DNA from: Hygrocybe punicea
Lineage: Eukaryota > Basidiomycota > Agaricomycetes > Agaricales > Hygrophoraceae
Direction: 5' to 3'
Assembly: GCA_963556145.1 (NCBI GenBank)
Contig: OY744465.1
Span: 6,882,001-6,946,000, forward strand
Length of the DNA stretch: 64,000 nucleotides
Position 1 is the stretch's first letter. Each line of letters opens with the position of its first letter. Below are positions 51,405 through 64,000 of the stretch, piece after piece. The notes under the pieces are model-generated. The model made no database searches. It saw only the letters and a list, made by a program, of their open reading frames with translations, and was not told the DNA's origin. The position numbers were made by a program, and so were the translations under genes.

Positions 51405-52186
51405 CTTATCCTACAAGCGGATATATAACTAGCCCTTTCTTGGATCATGTATAATTGCTACTTCTGATACATTCACTTCGAGCTGCTATATTTTATCCTA
51501 TTGGTAAGATTGGTGTCATTGTTCCTCGTTTCATGTTGGCATTACCTTTTCACTTAGTAGTTGGGCATCAAGTCCGCGCCCACTCAGCCTGAATTGCCGC
51601 CTCGGTGGCGTGCTTCTGTATCCAATACTTCGCTTCTGTGTCGTGTGCATTATAAACCCTTGTCCACTTTGCGGATCGATTAACGACGATTTGTACAGGT
51701 CCTTGTCATGGCAGCCAAGCTGCCGGCGAATCCAAGTTCATTTTGAATGCCATATTATGGAGAGCCAGCAAGGTTATCAATATTAGACCAGGGAGCAGCA
51801 CCGGGTGAAGTGATTTTATGTCCAGCAACATCAGAATATATTGTACATATGCATAACATTTAGCTACCGCTTTCACATGGCAAGGTCACGGTCAATGTAC
51901 TTTGAAGTCAATTTCCTTTGATGAAACTCGCTTCTCTATTGAGTTCCTTGAGTCCGTTTTGCTCTCCGTCCGGTGTATCACTTCTTCTTGCAGGGTTCAT
52001 GGCATGTCTTGACGACGCATTTATGGGTTGCTGCGGCGTTCTTGCAGTGTGTTCCTTCTTTCAACTTTGAGACTAACTCGAACTGATTTTACCTATAAGT
52101 CTGCCGACCTTTTGGTGTTTGGCATTTGCAGGCTACTTCAACAACCCCCATCCATAGTACAACTTTGCAATCAACCGCCATTCCAG
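51405..52186. other. Shared upstream region of a divergent gene pair
   Basis: 782 bp between two start codons. A minus-strand stretch near 51570-51660 reads like protein (DTEAKYWIQKHATEAAIQAE) before a stop, so the minus gene may have a missed or decayed upstream exon. No other element was recognised. Confidence 0.4.
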
Positions 52187-54356
52187 ATGCCTTCCCCCTC
52201 TAAACGGTGATCAGTTTCATCATTGATCGACAATCTCTATAACTCAACATTGCAATTTGCACCGCAGTTCTCCTGTCAAATCCACCAAAAAGGGCATTGC
52301 CCCCCAGTCTCCTTCCGTTTCTACCCAGTAAGCCTTTTCTCTTTTCCCGATGGTGGCCTTCATTGTCTTTTAGGTCCAGCCAGAAGGTTCCTACCAAGCG
52401 TAAGGCGGAAGCGCTCGTTCTCGCCGATTCCGATGTGTTTGTATCCGTATCTTGTTTGAAATGTGTTAATCGTGCAAATTTTCACACCTTAGTGAATTGA
52501 TCGAGTCTCCAAAAGTCGCCGCTAAAAAAAAGAAGATGACTGGACGTGTTCCAGCACCCGATTCTGATGATTATGATAGGTTGCCAGCTGTGTCATTCTC
52601 GTATGTATTCTTTTTATATGTATGTCCTTATTTGATGTATTTTACCCAGCAGTGCGGAGGTTGATGCTGCACTTGTTGATATCAAGTCTTCCCTCGTGTT
52701 CGGCAGCGATGCGGACTTGTCCCAGTTGTCTACTGATGAAGAAGTTGCAAGGTTTGAGGGTATTTTACGACGTTCTGCAATTTTCTGATCAGCGTGCAGG
52801 TCTCCTGTTATTAAAGGCAAGGGTGCGAGTATAAAAAATAGGTCTGCATCTGGCAAGGGAAGGCGCTTGGTTACGAAGCCGTCTAGCCAGGATAAGGAGC
52901 CCTCCCCTGTGTAATATTTCATCTTTTCTCTTCGTTAAATCCTGACTATTGCATTCAGCTTAAAAACGGAACATCGTGAAAGTACCCCTTCCCCTATGAG
53001 GCCCCGCTCTACGTAATGTCTCTTATGTTTGCTATATTTTATTATCTCATGAATTACAGTAGGACTAAGGTTAAGTCCGAGAAGGCTCGCATGACTGAGG
53101 AAACGTATGCTTTCTTTTTATTTCGCCATTTGCATTTATTCTGACATTGTTGAAGGCACGTAGTTACCTCATCTCCTGCCAGCAAACCATCTCCTCCTTC
53201 CCTAGAAACCATTGTCTGTGACAAGGATACCACTTCACTTCCAACTTCACCTGATAAAATACTGTAAGTCGGCACACCCTTTATTGTCATATTACTAATT
53301 GGTCTTGGTTAGATCTGGGGATGTTTCTCAGTCTGGCTATGTTGCAGAGGTTGAAGAGCCTCTGTCGTATGTGTGGTCTTAACTTTGCTGTCATCTTCGT
53401 TAAATGTTTGTTGGTACAGACCTGCTGCAACAGATGCTGATGGAGATAGTTTGGATGCCGAGTCTGTCCATGAAGACGCAACGAATTCTGGCCGGTATGT
53501 GTCAATAATCAGTTTGATCTGCTTTGGCTTACAATCAACCAGTGCCGTCAGCCCCACTGGAGACGGGAATGCCTCAGATTCCTCCGCAGCTGCGGAGAGT
53601 GGTGCTTATGGAGAGGACCCGAGCCTGACAGTAACGTCTAGGGATTTTCAGGACCCGAAGCTGTATAAGATATATGAAAATCTCCCGGTTCTAAAGTGAG
53701 TTTCTATCATTGTCTTCGATCTTTAATAACATACTGTTTGCAGCCAATTTTGTGATATTCAACCCTTCTCAACTAGTGCAGACACCGGATCACCTCGGGC
53801 CACATTTTCATCGCTTGTCAAAGTTCTTTCCAAGTCTGTTGTCGAGTATGCGCCCCTTCCTCTCATTTGATTTTCACTTATATTTTTCATAGTTCTCTTT
53901 TACAGGGTCTTGTTTTCGTCAAGTCGGGGTCCTTTGTGAATACTAGCCGAGTCCATCCCAATTACCTTGCTGTCGAATCCCGTCGTTTGAAAATAGCCGC
54001 CACGAATAATAATGCAGTCGGCATTATGTTGGGTGTCGTAACTGAATGTTTCCTTGTCGAGGAGGGTACCGGAGGTTCTGTTAATGCATCATACCCTGTC
54101 CATAAAGTCACCATTGCGCCTTTCACACAAGAAATGCGAAGGGATACATCTTTATGGGGTATGTTGTTCAACTTCCGCGTTGTATCTGGTACAGTGTCCC
54201 ATCTCGGTATTTCCTTCCTTACCCGAAGGCAACGTAAGTAATACATTCATTATCATTCTTTCTTTAACTAGTGGGGTGTGGGCCATTGCTTTGCATGGCA
54301 TGTTACTCGTCCCTTCTTTTAGCAAGAGAACACATATTAAGATTGAGCATATATAA
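52187..54356 (+). CDS. Unrecognised gene with many small exons, 3' end overlapping the Helitron frame
   Basis: ATG at 52187 and about 15 exons separated by 35-60 bp introns with GT/AG ends. Most exons join in frame (for example MPSPSKR to SPVKSTKK, then SSQKVPTKRK). The N-terminal two thirds are disordered, rich in S, P, K, D and E, with repeated basic clusters. The C-terminal part is ordered: VFVKSGSFVNTSRVHPNYL, GVVTECFLVEEG, RYFLPYPKAT and GVWAIALHGMLLVPS. The stop at 54354-54356 lies beyond the stop of the oppositely oriented Helitron frame (54337-54339), so the last ~10 residues may be borrowed from it. Function unknown; it resembles lineage-specific multi-copy genes. Confidence 0.6.
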
Positions 54357-55530
54357 ACAGTACAGCATTATTACCATTACATGACAATAAATTAATATTT
54401 GAAAAGTCATCTATATCACCTTCATTAATACAAATTGATCTGGTTGATATACCATCATGAAACCATACCATACTGTTGATGAATATGCGGGCAGTAAAAT
54501 GTGCATCACCAAAGTACACAATTCCTCTCAATGTGTAAGCAGTGGATATGTCATCAATTGACAAGTTTATAACTTGACTAATTATTAAATTCTCAATAGA
54601 GTCAACTGTAAACATGATTAGAGGTGGAATTTTGTTAAATGCAATAAATTTAGTAATCTCTCCCCAACACAATTGACATTTGTGCTGTTGTCTATTAACT
54701 ATGATTTGAGCAAGACATGTTGAGATTGTTCCAGAAAATGAATATGAACAATGAAAGATGGCGTCACATCTATCATTTTCCAGAATGGTTATGTTTTCAC
54801 AATTCATACATTTAAGACAAGTTGAAGTCATTGGTTCATTTGCTTTCATTATATAATGGGCCAAATCACTTATGGCAATGCCAACTTGACCATAAGGAAA
54901 TATTTCAGGTTTATCTTGATGCAATAAATGTCTGATTGTATTTCTAACTGTTTCTAAATCTGTTGTGTGATTCTTGGATCATTTGAATCCTAAGCTCAAA
55001 ATCTTTAATATTTCATTGATGCTATTGAATCTTTTTTTCCAACTTGATGGATCTTCATTCCATATTGCTAGTAATATTGTAAAGAGTGAATCATAAGCAC
55101 AGCTCCAATCTTCCGCATCCCATATAAACCCTTTTGGTTCATTTAATTCAATAGTACTTGTTTTTCGTCTTTTTTTCACTATGGAAGATGAACTTACAAC
55201 TTGTTGTAATTTTCGTTTTTTATTTTGCAATACATTGGCCATCGAATTTTTATGAGTGACAGTGATTGGAACAGTTCCTTTTGCAGGAACAAAGTTGAGG
55301 TTTCTGAAATCTGCCTTTTGATTTTTGTTCATATGTTTAATTAATTGCCATGGAGAGGGCTGTGTTGTGTATTGATTTAGTTGCTCCGTGGCTTTCCATG
55401 CGATAGCATGATGAATGTTTTTTGGAATATATGACTTTCCTTTCCATTTTCTAAATTGATCAATGATAGAATTTCGCTGATCTCCCTTGACATGGTCTGG
55501 TAAGAGTCCTTGATATTTCAGTTTGGTAAT
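54337..55530 (-). pseudogene. USP/peptidase-like cysteine protease part of the Helitron
   Basis: Same frame as the helicase, directly after TAG 55531. Cys in WSCAYDSLFTILLAIW, His in FGDAHFTARIF and Asp in WFHDG form a plausible papain-fold triad; two CxxC pairs (CLKCMNC and CQLC) suggest a zinc site. TGA at 54979 separates Cys from His. Basic stretches KKRKLQ and KKRRK lie upstream. Similar domains are fused to the helicase in other fungal Helitrons as I recall; I could not check. Confidence 0.7.
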
Positions 55531-58500
55531 CTAATCAAGCAGTTCTAATTCTCTGAATTCCTGCCTGAGATATCCAGAAGCACCCCCAGTAATTACTTTA
55601 GGATCAAAGCCTTGCATGATGATAGTTCCTGCTGCAGAAGCACTTCTTGATAAGCAAGTATAATAGGATTGGTGGTTTCTACAACTACTGAGGTCAACTA
55701 CATTGTTAGGACGAGTACGTCCTTGACATGCATAATCAGTCATTGCAAAATTAGGTAGTACCAACACTTGTTCTCTTGACAAAGATATCACATCATCATT
55801 GGGTAATGAGCACATGGTGGAAGTGACATGTTTTGTAATCGGCACAACATTTTCAGGAAGTCCTTCTATGTTAATTGTTTTTGGAGGATTCAATAATCTG
55901 ACAAATAAAGTGTCCAGTACAGTTTGTTGTTCTGGACCTATTGCACTCTGCCAACCCACAACTATGCCCTCTGCTCCTTTGGTAATGCAGCACTCTGTTG
56001 CATCATTGTTCCTCAGCATCACTGGCATGCCTACACATAAGTCCAATCTTCCTGGTATATGATCAGAGGATGATGCATGTGGTTGGCTCCAAAGTAGCTT
56101 TTGGAGTGAAGGTTCCAATATCTTTGTGTGTCGAATAGGATCCAAAATTGTTGACATGTGATGAGATTTTCTTTTGCTATTGGAACTAGTAGGATCATTC
56201 CATCTGTCTATGGAATAGAATGATGTTAATGGTCTCCTATTTTCAGCAGCAAAACGTTGAATACCAAGTTCATTGATTTTGTCTTTTTGTGCATTCAATG
56301 CAGTTATAACTGACACATTCCTGAATTTCTTTTGGGCTAATTTTGGATCATTTGGACCTTTTCCTGCAACACGAGTACGAAGAAATGCAATATCTTTGGG
56401 AGTACATGCTTTGTATCTCATGTTTTCCAAAGCAAGCCTCAGTTGGACATCTTCTTCTGACTGATTGGTTTGTCTCATATTTTCACGTAATATAACAACT
56501 GTTGTTATTTGATGCCAAAGAGCTTTGCCTATAGCCGCTTCCTGATTTGCTATAGTTTGACTGGAATTGATTTGGACACCAACGGTTCCAGAGTATAAAG
56601 GAGCACCACTCATAGCTGGTGGAAGTTGGCCAAAATCTCCTGCAAATATCATATTAATGCCACCAAAGGGTTCATCATAAACACCACGTGCTTTTGCACA
56701 CTGAGCACTGATTTTATACATATCTCTGCAAGATAACATTGACACCTCATCAATGAAAATGTAATCCACACCATCAAGATTGGCACGTACTTGTGCAAGG
56801 GAACGAGATGATCCTCCCTGATTAATTCCAAGAATGGAGTGATATGTGGATCCATTTACAAGGGCAGCAGCACCACCGGTTGGTGCAAGAACCACAAATC
56901 GATGATTTTCGTTGTGTTTACCAAAAAAACTAGTCAATGCTTTGATGACTTGTGATTTCCCTGTGCCTGCCATCCCACCAAGATACATGTGTAGCTTATC
57001 AGAACCGTTAATCAAGGTAGAGTGATTCGCAATGATATGAAATGCTCTCTTTTGGTCAGTGTTCAACTTGTAATCATTGATAGTTACATCAATAAGATGA
57101 CGATCAGCTCTGTTTGCAGGAATAAACATATGGTTGATGTATGCTGCATCCACTATCTTGACATCATTATATTGAAAATTTCCCAATTTATTTATGGTTG
57201 CTGTGTTTGTTGGTAAATTTTTATTTCTGTCATCGATGATTTCCTTTTTCTTTGCAAGGACTGCAGTTCTCCACAATTTTGCTGATTGTACTACAGGTGG
57301 TTCTATAGGTATCAATGGTCCTATATCTGGGGTACCATCAATACAATCATCGAGCCACCCTGACCTTTTCAAAGTTCTTTCAGCTATCAGCATTTGATCT
57401 TTCCTTTTTTGTCCTTTTTGACCAAGTTTCAGGAGTATTTCCGTGTCATTATTGTCTTCATCAATATTGTTGTTGAAGTCGTCGCCATTAAATGCAAATT
57501 CAGCATTGTGCATGTCATCCAGTTCATCAAGACCGTTTGAGGTCGCCCATGAATACCTTATATTTACAGTATTATTCTTCTGACGTTTAGCAGAGAAATC
57601 ATCTCTTGCATCCAAACATTCATACCGCAGACCAAAGTATTTCATGATCTCTAGTTCTTTTTTAGAAAACTCGTGGTCTATAAAAGCATTATCCCATGTT
57701 TGTAATTTACTTTTGAGTTCTTTGCCACTTCTCCATGGCTTGAAAAATGTTAACATTGTACAACAATAATATTCTCGATCACCACGGTCAGCCCTTGGCA
57801 AAGTGTTCGGAATAAAATTAGGAACTATGAAAGGATCATTCCCTTTCATTTTGGCATGGTGGGTAAGATATTGTGGATGATTGGAATGTAAAGTATAATC
57901 ATTTTCAAATTTTGTCAATTTATTAAGATCAACTTCATTTGTTTTATCAGCTATTTCTGTGCCTGCATGTCTATTCAAACTATCAGGTTTTGGAATTTCA
58001 TCTATCTCCATGAGTATATCATTATCAACGACATCAGACAAGTTGTCATCACTGGAATAGTTAACATTAGTAGGTTCAGTGCAAGAGTCAGACAAATCAT
58101 CACAGCCTAGATTGTCAAAAATTTGGTTTTGCACTGGTTCTTTTCTGGCCCTTTTGGTCTTTGTTTTGGTGCGTCTTTTCTTTGGTTCCATAGTGGCAAG
58201 ACATATCCAGTCATACAGTGATACATTATCATACAAGGCGGGTCTGAACATATAATTATTTACTTTGGAAAGTCCAATGTATGCGCCATTATTCTTACCA
58301 ATAACAACCTTTTGTGCATTATTTTGGTCTTCACATATATTAGGAATTTCTTCATCAGACCATGCACTGATAACCTCTTTAACATAAGATCTCCAAAAGA
58401 ATGGCACGAATTTATGACTGGTGTAGTGATCAGGATTTCCAAGGACATATAATGAAGCCATTGGAGCACCAATTTCCATTTTGGAGGTGAGTGAATTGAC

Positions 58501-61353
58501 TATTTGTGTAAACAGCTTTCTGACTTTGTCTTTTCTTTTTAGGTCGCCACCAATCATTTCGGAATTCTTATCAAAAATACTTTTTATCACTTCAAAAATG
58601 CTATAGGTCTTCAAGGAGAATTTTGTAATATAATCTGTTATGTATGCAACTATGGCCTTTATAGCAGTACCTGATAATAAGCTGGTCACATCAGAATTGC
58701 ATCGTAGCATATATGTAACTTCAGGTGTCACCGTGTTCATCCAAGGTTCACCATGCTTGAGGTTGAGAGCACCAGTGTTAGGTTCTACAAAAGTTTGTTG
58801 AAAGATATCACGGGGAAATCGTCGTTTACATTCACCTTTCGAATTAAGACAGTATGGCTTTTTTTTGCCATCATGCCTGTTATGTACATTTAATCGCAAT
58901 AAAAGATCATCTACAACATCTTGAAACCTTTGCCACCATGTTGATCTTTTGTTGTGATATTGACAATTCATGGAACAATTATATGATGGTGGATCTGGCA
59001 TGACACATGTTGGTGGTTGATATTCAGGTTTCGACATTGTCTGTTCCATTTTCTGTGATACCTCATCTTTAGAACCTGTCATGAATTGTCCTACACACAA
59101 ACTTTCCAAATATTCCACTAATCTTTTCTGAAAGTCAGAATTTTCACCCATAATTTTGTCACGTATTTCCTGAGGTGTAAGGCATCCCTTTATCCACAAC
59201 AGCATATGAAGATGCAAGGTAAGACGTCCTTGTTCCTCTACCGTTGCATAATAACCTGATGTGTTTCCATACAGGCCAGGATGAGATTCATTTATTCCTA
59301 ATATATGTTTGATGAACATTTCAGTAGTAAAGTGAAAAAAGCGGGCTCCAGCAACTGGATTGTTTGCAATTAGTTTGTAACAATCCTGGGGTAGACGTAG
59401 TTTAGGATAAAACTTTTCTTTGTTGTCAGCATAATATAAGCATAGTGGGTGATTGATGTCTGCAGGTGCAAAAGTGATAAACCAAGTCGGAGCACCAATA
59501 TAGGATATCAGAGACCAAATCTCATTTCGCATGTATTTCTTGTTAGTAATTGAACCTTTGACCTGACCAGCTACGTGATCCAGATCAGAAATGAGTTTAT
59601 AGCATGCTTTCTCTTCTGATGTATCTGGTTTGACTCTATCACCTCTAGATAATCTCTTAGAGAGGTCATCCAAAACAGCTGTATTGATATTCATCAGGCG
59701 ATCTGCAATATCGTTGAAATTATGTTTATTAGTCAACAAATATCCTCCGGTTGTACTGTTCTTGATTTGTTCTTGATTGAATGCAATCAATGGAAAATAG
59801 GGATCGGTTTGAAATCTTTTGTCATGGTACATCAGGAGATGTCTTTTGTGCATCATATCACTGATGCTTAAAACATCATTGTCTATGCTGCTAATACCAC
59901 CCAAGCCATATGGAAATAGGCAGGGAAACATCATAGGATATAACTGAGGATTATTAAAGAACGATTCTGGATTTCTAGCATGGCTTATGGCAAGAACACC
60001 ACCATGGTCATCTATCAAGTGCTTGGTCGCTCTAGCTATTAATGCCTTTGGACTTGTAATATCTAGATTTTCGCCAGTTACTCCACTAACAACAAAGGGA
60101 CAAGGCCCATCTTCCACACCATCTTCCACTTCATTGTCAAATGCACTAGTGGCTTCTGGTTCCTTATTTGTGTCTGCTGGTCGATATGCAACCACAACAG
60201 GAATTCCATGATCTGGATATTGTGCTAGATTTTCATAGGAGATATCTAAATCATAGTAATCCATGTGATTCAATTTCAGCCATTCTAAAGCTGCAGAAAC
60301 TCGCCTTCGGCGAACCAATAAAGGCGTTCGCTCCATGTCTTCTGGAGTTGGTCTGGCAGGACCAGTGAAAATAAACGCTAGCACTTCATCAAGTTCTTTA
60401 ATTGTTGGAGGCAACCGTTGATATATCTTTGGTGTTGGGTTTTGAAACATGATGGCATTTGCTTTCATTTTATGCATCCCAGAGGAGACACGAACAATAC
60501 ATTTGTTGTGACGAACACGGGCAATCAAAAGTTGTTCAGCAAATGTTAGATTTTGAAGTTGTGCAGGAATTCTTCCCATCCAAAGTCCATTCGCCAAAGC
60601 ATATTTGGGAGTTTGGCCTTTATTCAGACTGAGCACACATGGTTTGCATATCCATTTACATGTGTCATCTAGCACTGGACCTTTGATATCCTCTATTGGA
60701 TCAGAACAATGATATCATTCACATCTTGTGATTCCCATATTGTCTCTAGTTAATATTTTCAGATTAACCTTCGTCTTTGACAATAAAGACATGTTTTTCA
60801 ATGCAACCAATTGACCACATACAGCACACCCACTTTCTTGGAAACATTCAGGTGATGTATCTCTGCACCAGTTGCTGATTATGGTTTCCTTCAATTCAAT
60901 AGATGGAGGAGGAGGAGGAAATAATTGCTCATCTGACTTGTCCAATTCTTCTTTCATTTGAGCCTGAGTTTCTTCTTTGCCGCACTCATATGTTTCTGTC
61001 ATTTTTTGTCTTCCGTACCACTGTTTACACAGGTCTTTATGTGATTTAATATCATGCACATGAAAAATAGAAACATGAGTATCACAAGCTGAACAATTAT
61101 GCCTCATTAATGCCACAGATAGATCTTGTCCATGTAATCTTCGTAATGTCTTTGACAAATATATACCATGTATTGTTGTTATTTCACCAATATCCTTCAC
61201 TGTCAAATTTGGCAGAAGTTCATGTAAAGGCATTTTAACACATGCATATGTTTTTCTATCTTCATATAAAGTGTTGGCTGTTTGTTCATCAATATGCCCC
61301 ACATATTCGAATAATATGTCAGAATCATGGTTGATATTATTAGACGGTAGCAT
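54337..61353 (-). pseudogene. Helitron polyprotein with three in-frame stops
   Basis: One frame runs from about 61353 (the upstream part to 62082 is open but doubtful) to TAA 54337, broken only by TGA 60715-60717, TAG 55531-55533 and TGA 54979-54981. Segments: DUF6570 with CAVCGQL...GPVLDDTC across the first stop; Rep with HLH (488/490 counted from Met 60675) and YITDY (678/682); PIF1-type helicase with GMAGTGKS (K1240), FIDEVSML and later motifs; then, after the second stop, ITKLKYQGLLP and a cysteine protease-like domain with WSCAYDSLF, DAHFTARIF and WFHDG, split by the third stop. Rep nicks and joins single strands, the helicase unwinds, and the protease role is unknown. All key residues survive. 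Confidence 0.9.
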
Positions 61354-62082
61354 AAAAGATCGAAGAAAGCTAAACTTGAATGTTGGTATTCGTTTACCAC
61401 CACCAATGTAGTCATATCTATGAACGAAATTTATATATAAAGATTTAAACAAGTGTCCGAATAAATTCAAATTGAACACAATTATGTTTGAACGGCTATG
61501 CCGTATTATGAAACATAGTGTGGTCCACAGCAACGTTGCATGTGATAGAGAACTAGTAATACAATGAAATAAATATGTTTTGAAATCATGTCGTCTCAAT
61601 AGCGATCGCATGAGCAATGCTTTGATCATTTTACAACGACATTGGACAGTGATAGGTTTGAGAAGACAATACAAAGCAAAGAGATATTTAGGAGGTAAGA
61701 AATATGTTCTTGCATATTGAATAGAACGTATTCGCATTTTGAAGGCGCTATTTTTAAATGTAGTCCAAACGAATAATGGATCGACTGTCAAGTTATCTTT
61801 TGTTTCTTTTGTTATTCCAATGATCTTTACATATAGTGTTGCATTTATTTGCATCAATATTGTTGCATCGCCCTGATCTGGGGCCAACTCATGTTCTATG
61901 AGTTTTCTTTGAAAAACACCCAATTCTTGGGTCAAGGTCGATATCACAGGACATGAAATTGGTTCAGGAGAGATATACATAAGTTTGTCTTGGCATAGTT
62001 GTGGAAACAATGTTGCATTTGCAAGGAAATATAGATAAGTCAAACATGCAATGCAGACACGGATGATGTTGTGGGGATTCAT

Positions 62083-63170
62083 GAGGATTTGTGACAGTAA
62101 GAGGAAACACCGCCCATTTAACTAGTCAAGTGGTTCGGATCATGAATAACAATTAACACAATGGGATTGATCATATGACATTATATTATTTGTAAGCTTT
62201 TCCCAAAACACCATAAGGCGTGCCTGAATCTTTAGAAATCTGTGTTTACTTTTTTTATTCCATTCTATGTTCCTGTGACATGCCTTGATACAGGCCAAAA
62301 ATGCATCTGTATCATGAATAGCTGCCTTACGATCTTATTAGGGGTCTGGCTGACAAGACATTGATCAAACCGACTGAGAAGAACAATGGTACCCCCTTTT
62401 AAGATATTTTGTGGATTTAATCTTCAGAGTCTCAGTGATATTTATTTCTGGCTTGCTCAACAGACAAAACAGGTATTGAAGTTGAACAACCAGGCTGTTT
62501 GACAACTGTGCATATTTGACAATTGCTTGGTAATTCATGGAAATTATCATTGTTCTTCATCCTTGTCAGAAATACATTGTCATTTTTATGGAGCTGTACG
62601 TATCATTCCCACACAAGTATACTGTATTATTCCGGTACCAAAGAGTCATAGCTCCCCTTGGAGTGACAGTTATATCTTCCACTACAAGAGGGGGTTTTGT
62701 TACTCTTGTATCATTGTATCCTCATTTAATAGGTCCATAAAGTTCGTGATTCTGGTTTCTTACATATATTCAATTTGAATTTTCATTAGCCCGAATGAGA
62801 GTCATCTCAGGTTGTCCTTCTCAAGTTGAGTGTGTAGGTGGTTGTACAACTAAACTGAAAGTAATGCATTCACCAGGATATATTTTAGACAAACAGATTT
62901 TCAGTCAACAAGATTGATGCCTTATGCTGTATCTATGCTCACTATCATGCTCAATTCTTATGGTCATAGGACAGTAACACAAACCATTTTTAACGGAGCA
63001 AAAAGAAATACATATATAGAAACTGTACAAATGTTAATAGTAGCGATGTATGAGGAGGACATTTGAGGGCACAGATTGTCACCAAGTTTCCAGAAATCAA
63101 CGACTGGGATACAGTTTTTTTAGTCAAATATAATGAATACTCCACAAAAGAAGGACTTACTCCTCCAAAA
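62083..63170. other. AT-rich spacer, probably Helitron 5' flank
   Basis: About 1.1 kb without a conserved frame. Small frames (62365-62550, 62527-62778) show nothing recognisable. The Helitron 5' terminus should lie here but is not identifiable. Confidence 0.45.
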
Positions 63171-63980
63171 TTAAGGCCCGGGATCAAGTTTGGATGTCGA
63201 TGGCTTGGGAGATGAAGGCCTCGTTTGGCTTGGAGTAATGGAGAGTAGGATTTCAGGTGGAACGATGTTGCTCCAATCCACATCCATTGATGAAGCGCTG
63301 GGCTCTGCAGGGGTCGATGACTGGTGGCGTGACGATGCACGCGTATTGGGACGGAATCCTAGGACATGGAGAAGATCAGAATTGGAATATATACAGCCTA
63401 TGATGTAATGTTGAAATACATACCCGGAGTCGGAGACTTCTTCGGTGGCTTCACCAGGTTGAGCTTCTCTACGATAATGCCCGCTTGCTCCGAAGCAACA
63501 TCCAATTTCCTCCTCTTTGCCATCTCGCCATCCTCGTGACCATCGCTGGGAGACATCTTTTCAGGTTCGGGAGATCCGTCATCGTTGTCCATGGTTATAT
63601 CATTATCAACATCCAACAACCCCGCCCACTCTGGTCCTAAAATGTCCAACTTCGCGGATTCCGGTGCCACAACATCCGGCTCGGGGGCTATGGGTGGCTT
63701 AATCTCCATTGTCAATTTCTCCGATGCCGATTGCCGGGTTGTGCGCGACGACCCAATTTCAACAGCGACTGCGAGATGTCAGTGCATTAATCATAACAAG
63801 GTGAGCAACGTACGCATTTGGGCCTTAGACCGCTTCTTCTTTACCGGGGCTACGTCCTCCTCCATCTTTATGTCGTCTATACATGAATAAATGTGTTGGA
63901 TCATCGTTTTGATATTCGGAATTCAATAACTCACCCTCATCGTCGTCCTCGGCTTTGGACTTGATTGTGCGCTCTGTCAT
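63171..63980 (-). CDS. Small charged, disordered protein, four exons
   Basis: Exons 63935-63980, 63814-63876, 63424-63768 and 63171-63358 sum to 642 nt (213 residues). Donors are GTGAGT, GTACGT and GTATGT; all acceptors end AG; start MTERTIKSKAEDDDEG. The product has an acidic N-terminus, a basic KKKRSK, a long acidic proline-rich middle and KRRKLD, then a serine/proline tail with SASSMDVDWSNIVPPEILLS as the only hydrophobic patch. It is probably nuclear. I recognise no family. The gene is complete, ends about 1.1 kb from the Helitron frame, and shows ordinary host-gene structure. Confidence 0.8.
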
Positions 63981-64000
63981 GATGAAGGGTTTGCATGTAT

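Larger units (their letters stand above)
54337..62082 (-). mobile_element. Helitron (rolling-circle transposon), ends not resolved
   Basis: Minus-strand coding region for DUF6570, a HUH Rep nuclease, a PIF1-type helicase and a cysteine protease. The 5' TC end and the 3' hairpin with CTRR were searched for by eye and not found. On the left, coding sequence of another gene begins within about 15 bp of the last codon. The boundaries given are those of the open frame, not of the element. Confidence 0.85.

Noticed and set aside
54270..54310. Helitron 3' end: CTAG followed by T with a GCCAT/ATGGC hairpin
   Set aside because: The CTAG is the splice acceptor and the hairpin is inside an in-frame exon (GVWAIALHGM) of the + strand gene, so the match is probably chance.
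61354..62082. N-terminal 243 codons of the Helitron frame as coding
   Set aside because: The frame is open, but I see none of the conserved blocks expected before DUF6570 here; Met 61353 precedes the first family-like segment. It may be coding, but I cannot support it.
1..64000. tRNA, rRNA, telomere or centromere signals
   Set aside because: None recognised by eye on either strand; a covariance-model scan was not possible.

Overview
The window reads as a transposon-rich block of a filamentous basidiomycete genome, most likely an Agaricomycete. The evidence is genes cut by many 45-60 bp introns, Ty3/gypsy and Tad/I-like LINE elements, a DUF6570-Rep-helicase Helitron, and a kinase/WD40 gene of a kind common in mushrooms. 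The species cannot be named from the sequence. Roughly three quarters of the window is mobile DNA.

Layout. (1) 1-6087: Ty3/gypsy chromovirus on the + strand. The LTRs differ by one base where both are visible, but gag is frameshifted, the protease active-site segment is missing and the RT box is YMDN. A degenerate ~45-bp minisatellite follows (6120-6965). (2) ~7950-44417: one decayed LINE, opened by later insertions nested inside one another. LINE ORF1 holds TIR element A (9524-36413). A holds a Tc1/mariner-like element B (10556-36060) that carries a transposase and a second, SAM-like gene. B holds a large Ty3/gypsy element C (11031-33576, minus strand), inserted in an exon of the SAM-like gene. 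Further along the LINE are TIR element D (36554-38870), which contains E (37317-38354), and an 863-bp insertion with a 5-bp target duplication (41216-42078). (3) 44515-54356: host-type genes. These are a helical-domain/kinase/WD40 gene, a kinase-like fragment with a foldback MITE in its intron, and a divergent pair of unrecognised multi-exon genes. (4) 54337-62082: a Helitron reading frame (DUF6570, HUH Rep, PIF1-type helicase, cysteine protease) broken by three in-frame stops but no frameshift. (5) 63171-63980: a complete small gene for a charged, disordered protein.

Assembly warning. A 100-N gap at 22168-22267 is flanked by the same 7,536-bp sequence on both sides (14632-22167 and 22268-29803, offset 7,636). 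I read this as two unmerged contig ends. Element C is then about 14.9 kb, not 22.5 kb, and the reading frame that runs through the Ns is not real.

Most interesting observations: two clearly different Ty3/gypsy elements share a C-terminal ASCH-like domain after the integrase; the chromovirus carries an exact 11-nt self-priming signature; three related TIR elements keep a hairpin whose sequence changes while its pairing is retained; a two-gene Tc1/mariner element is present; and a Helitron frame contains three stops but no frameshift.
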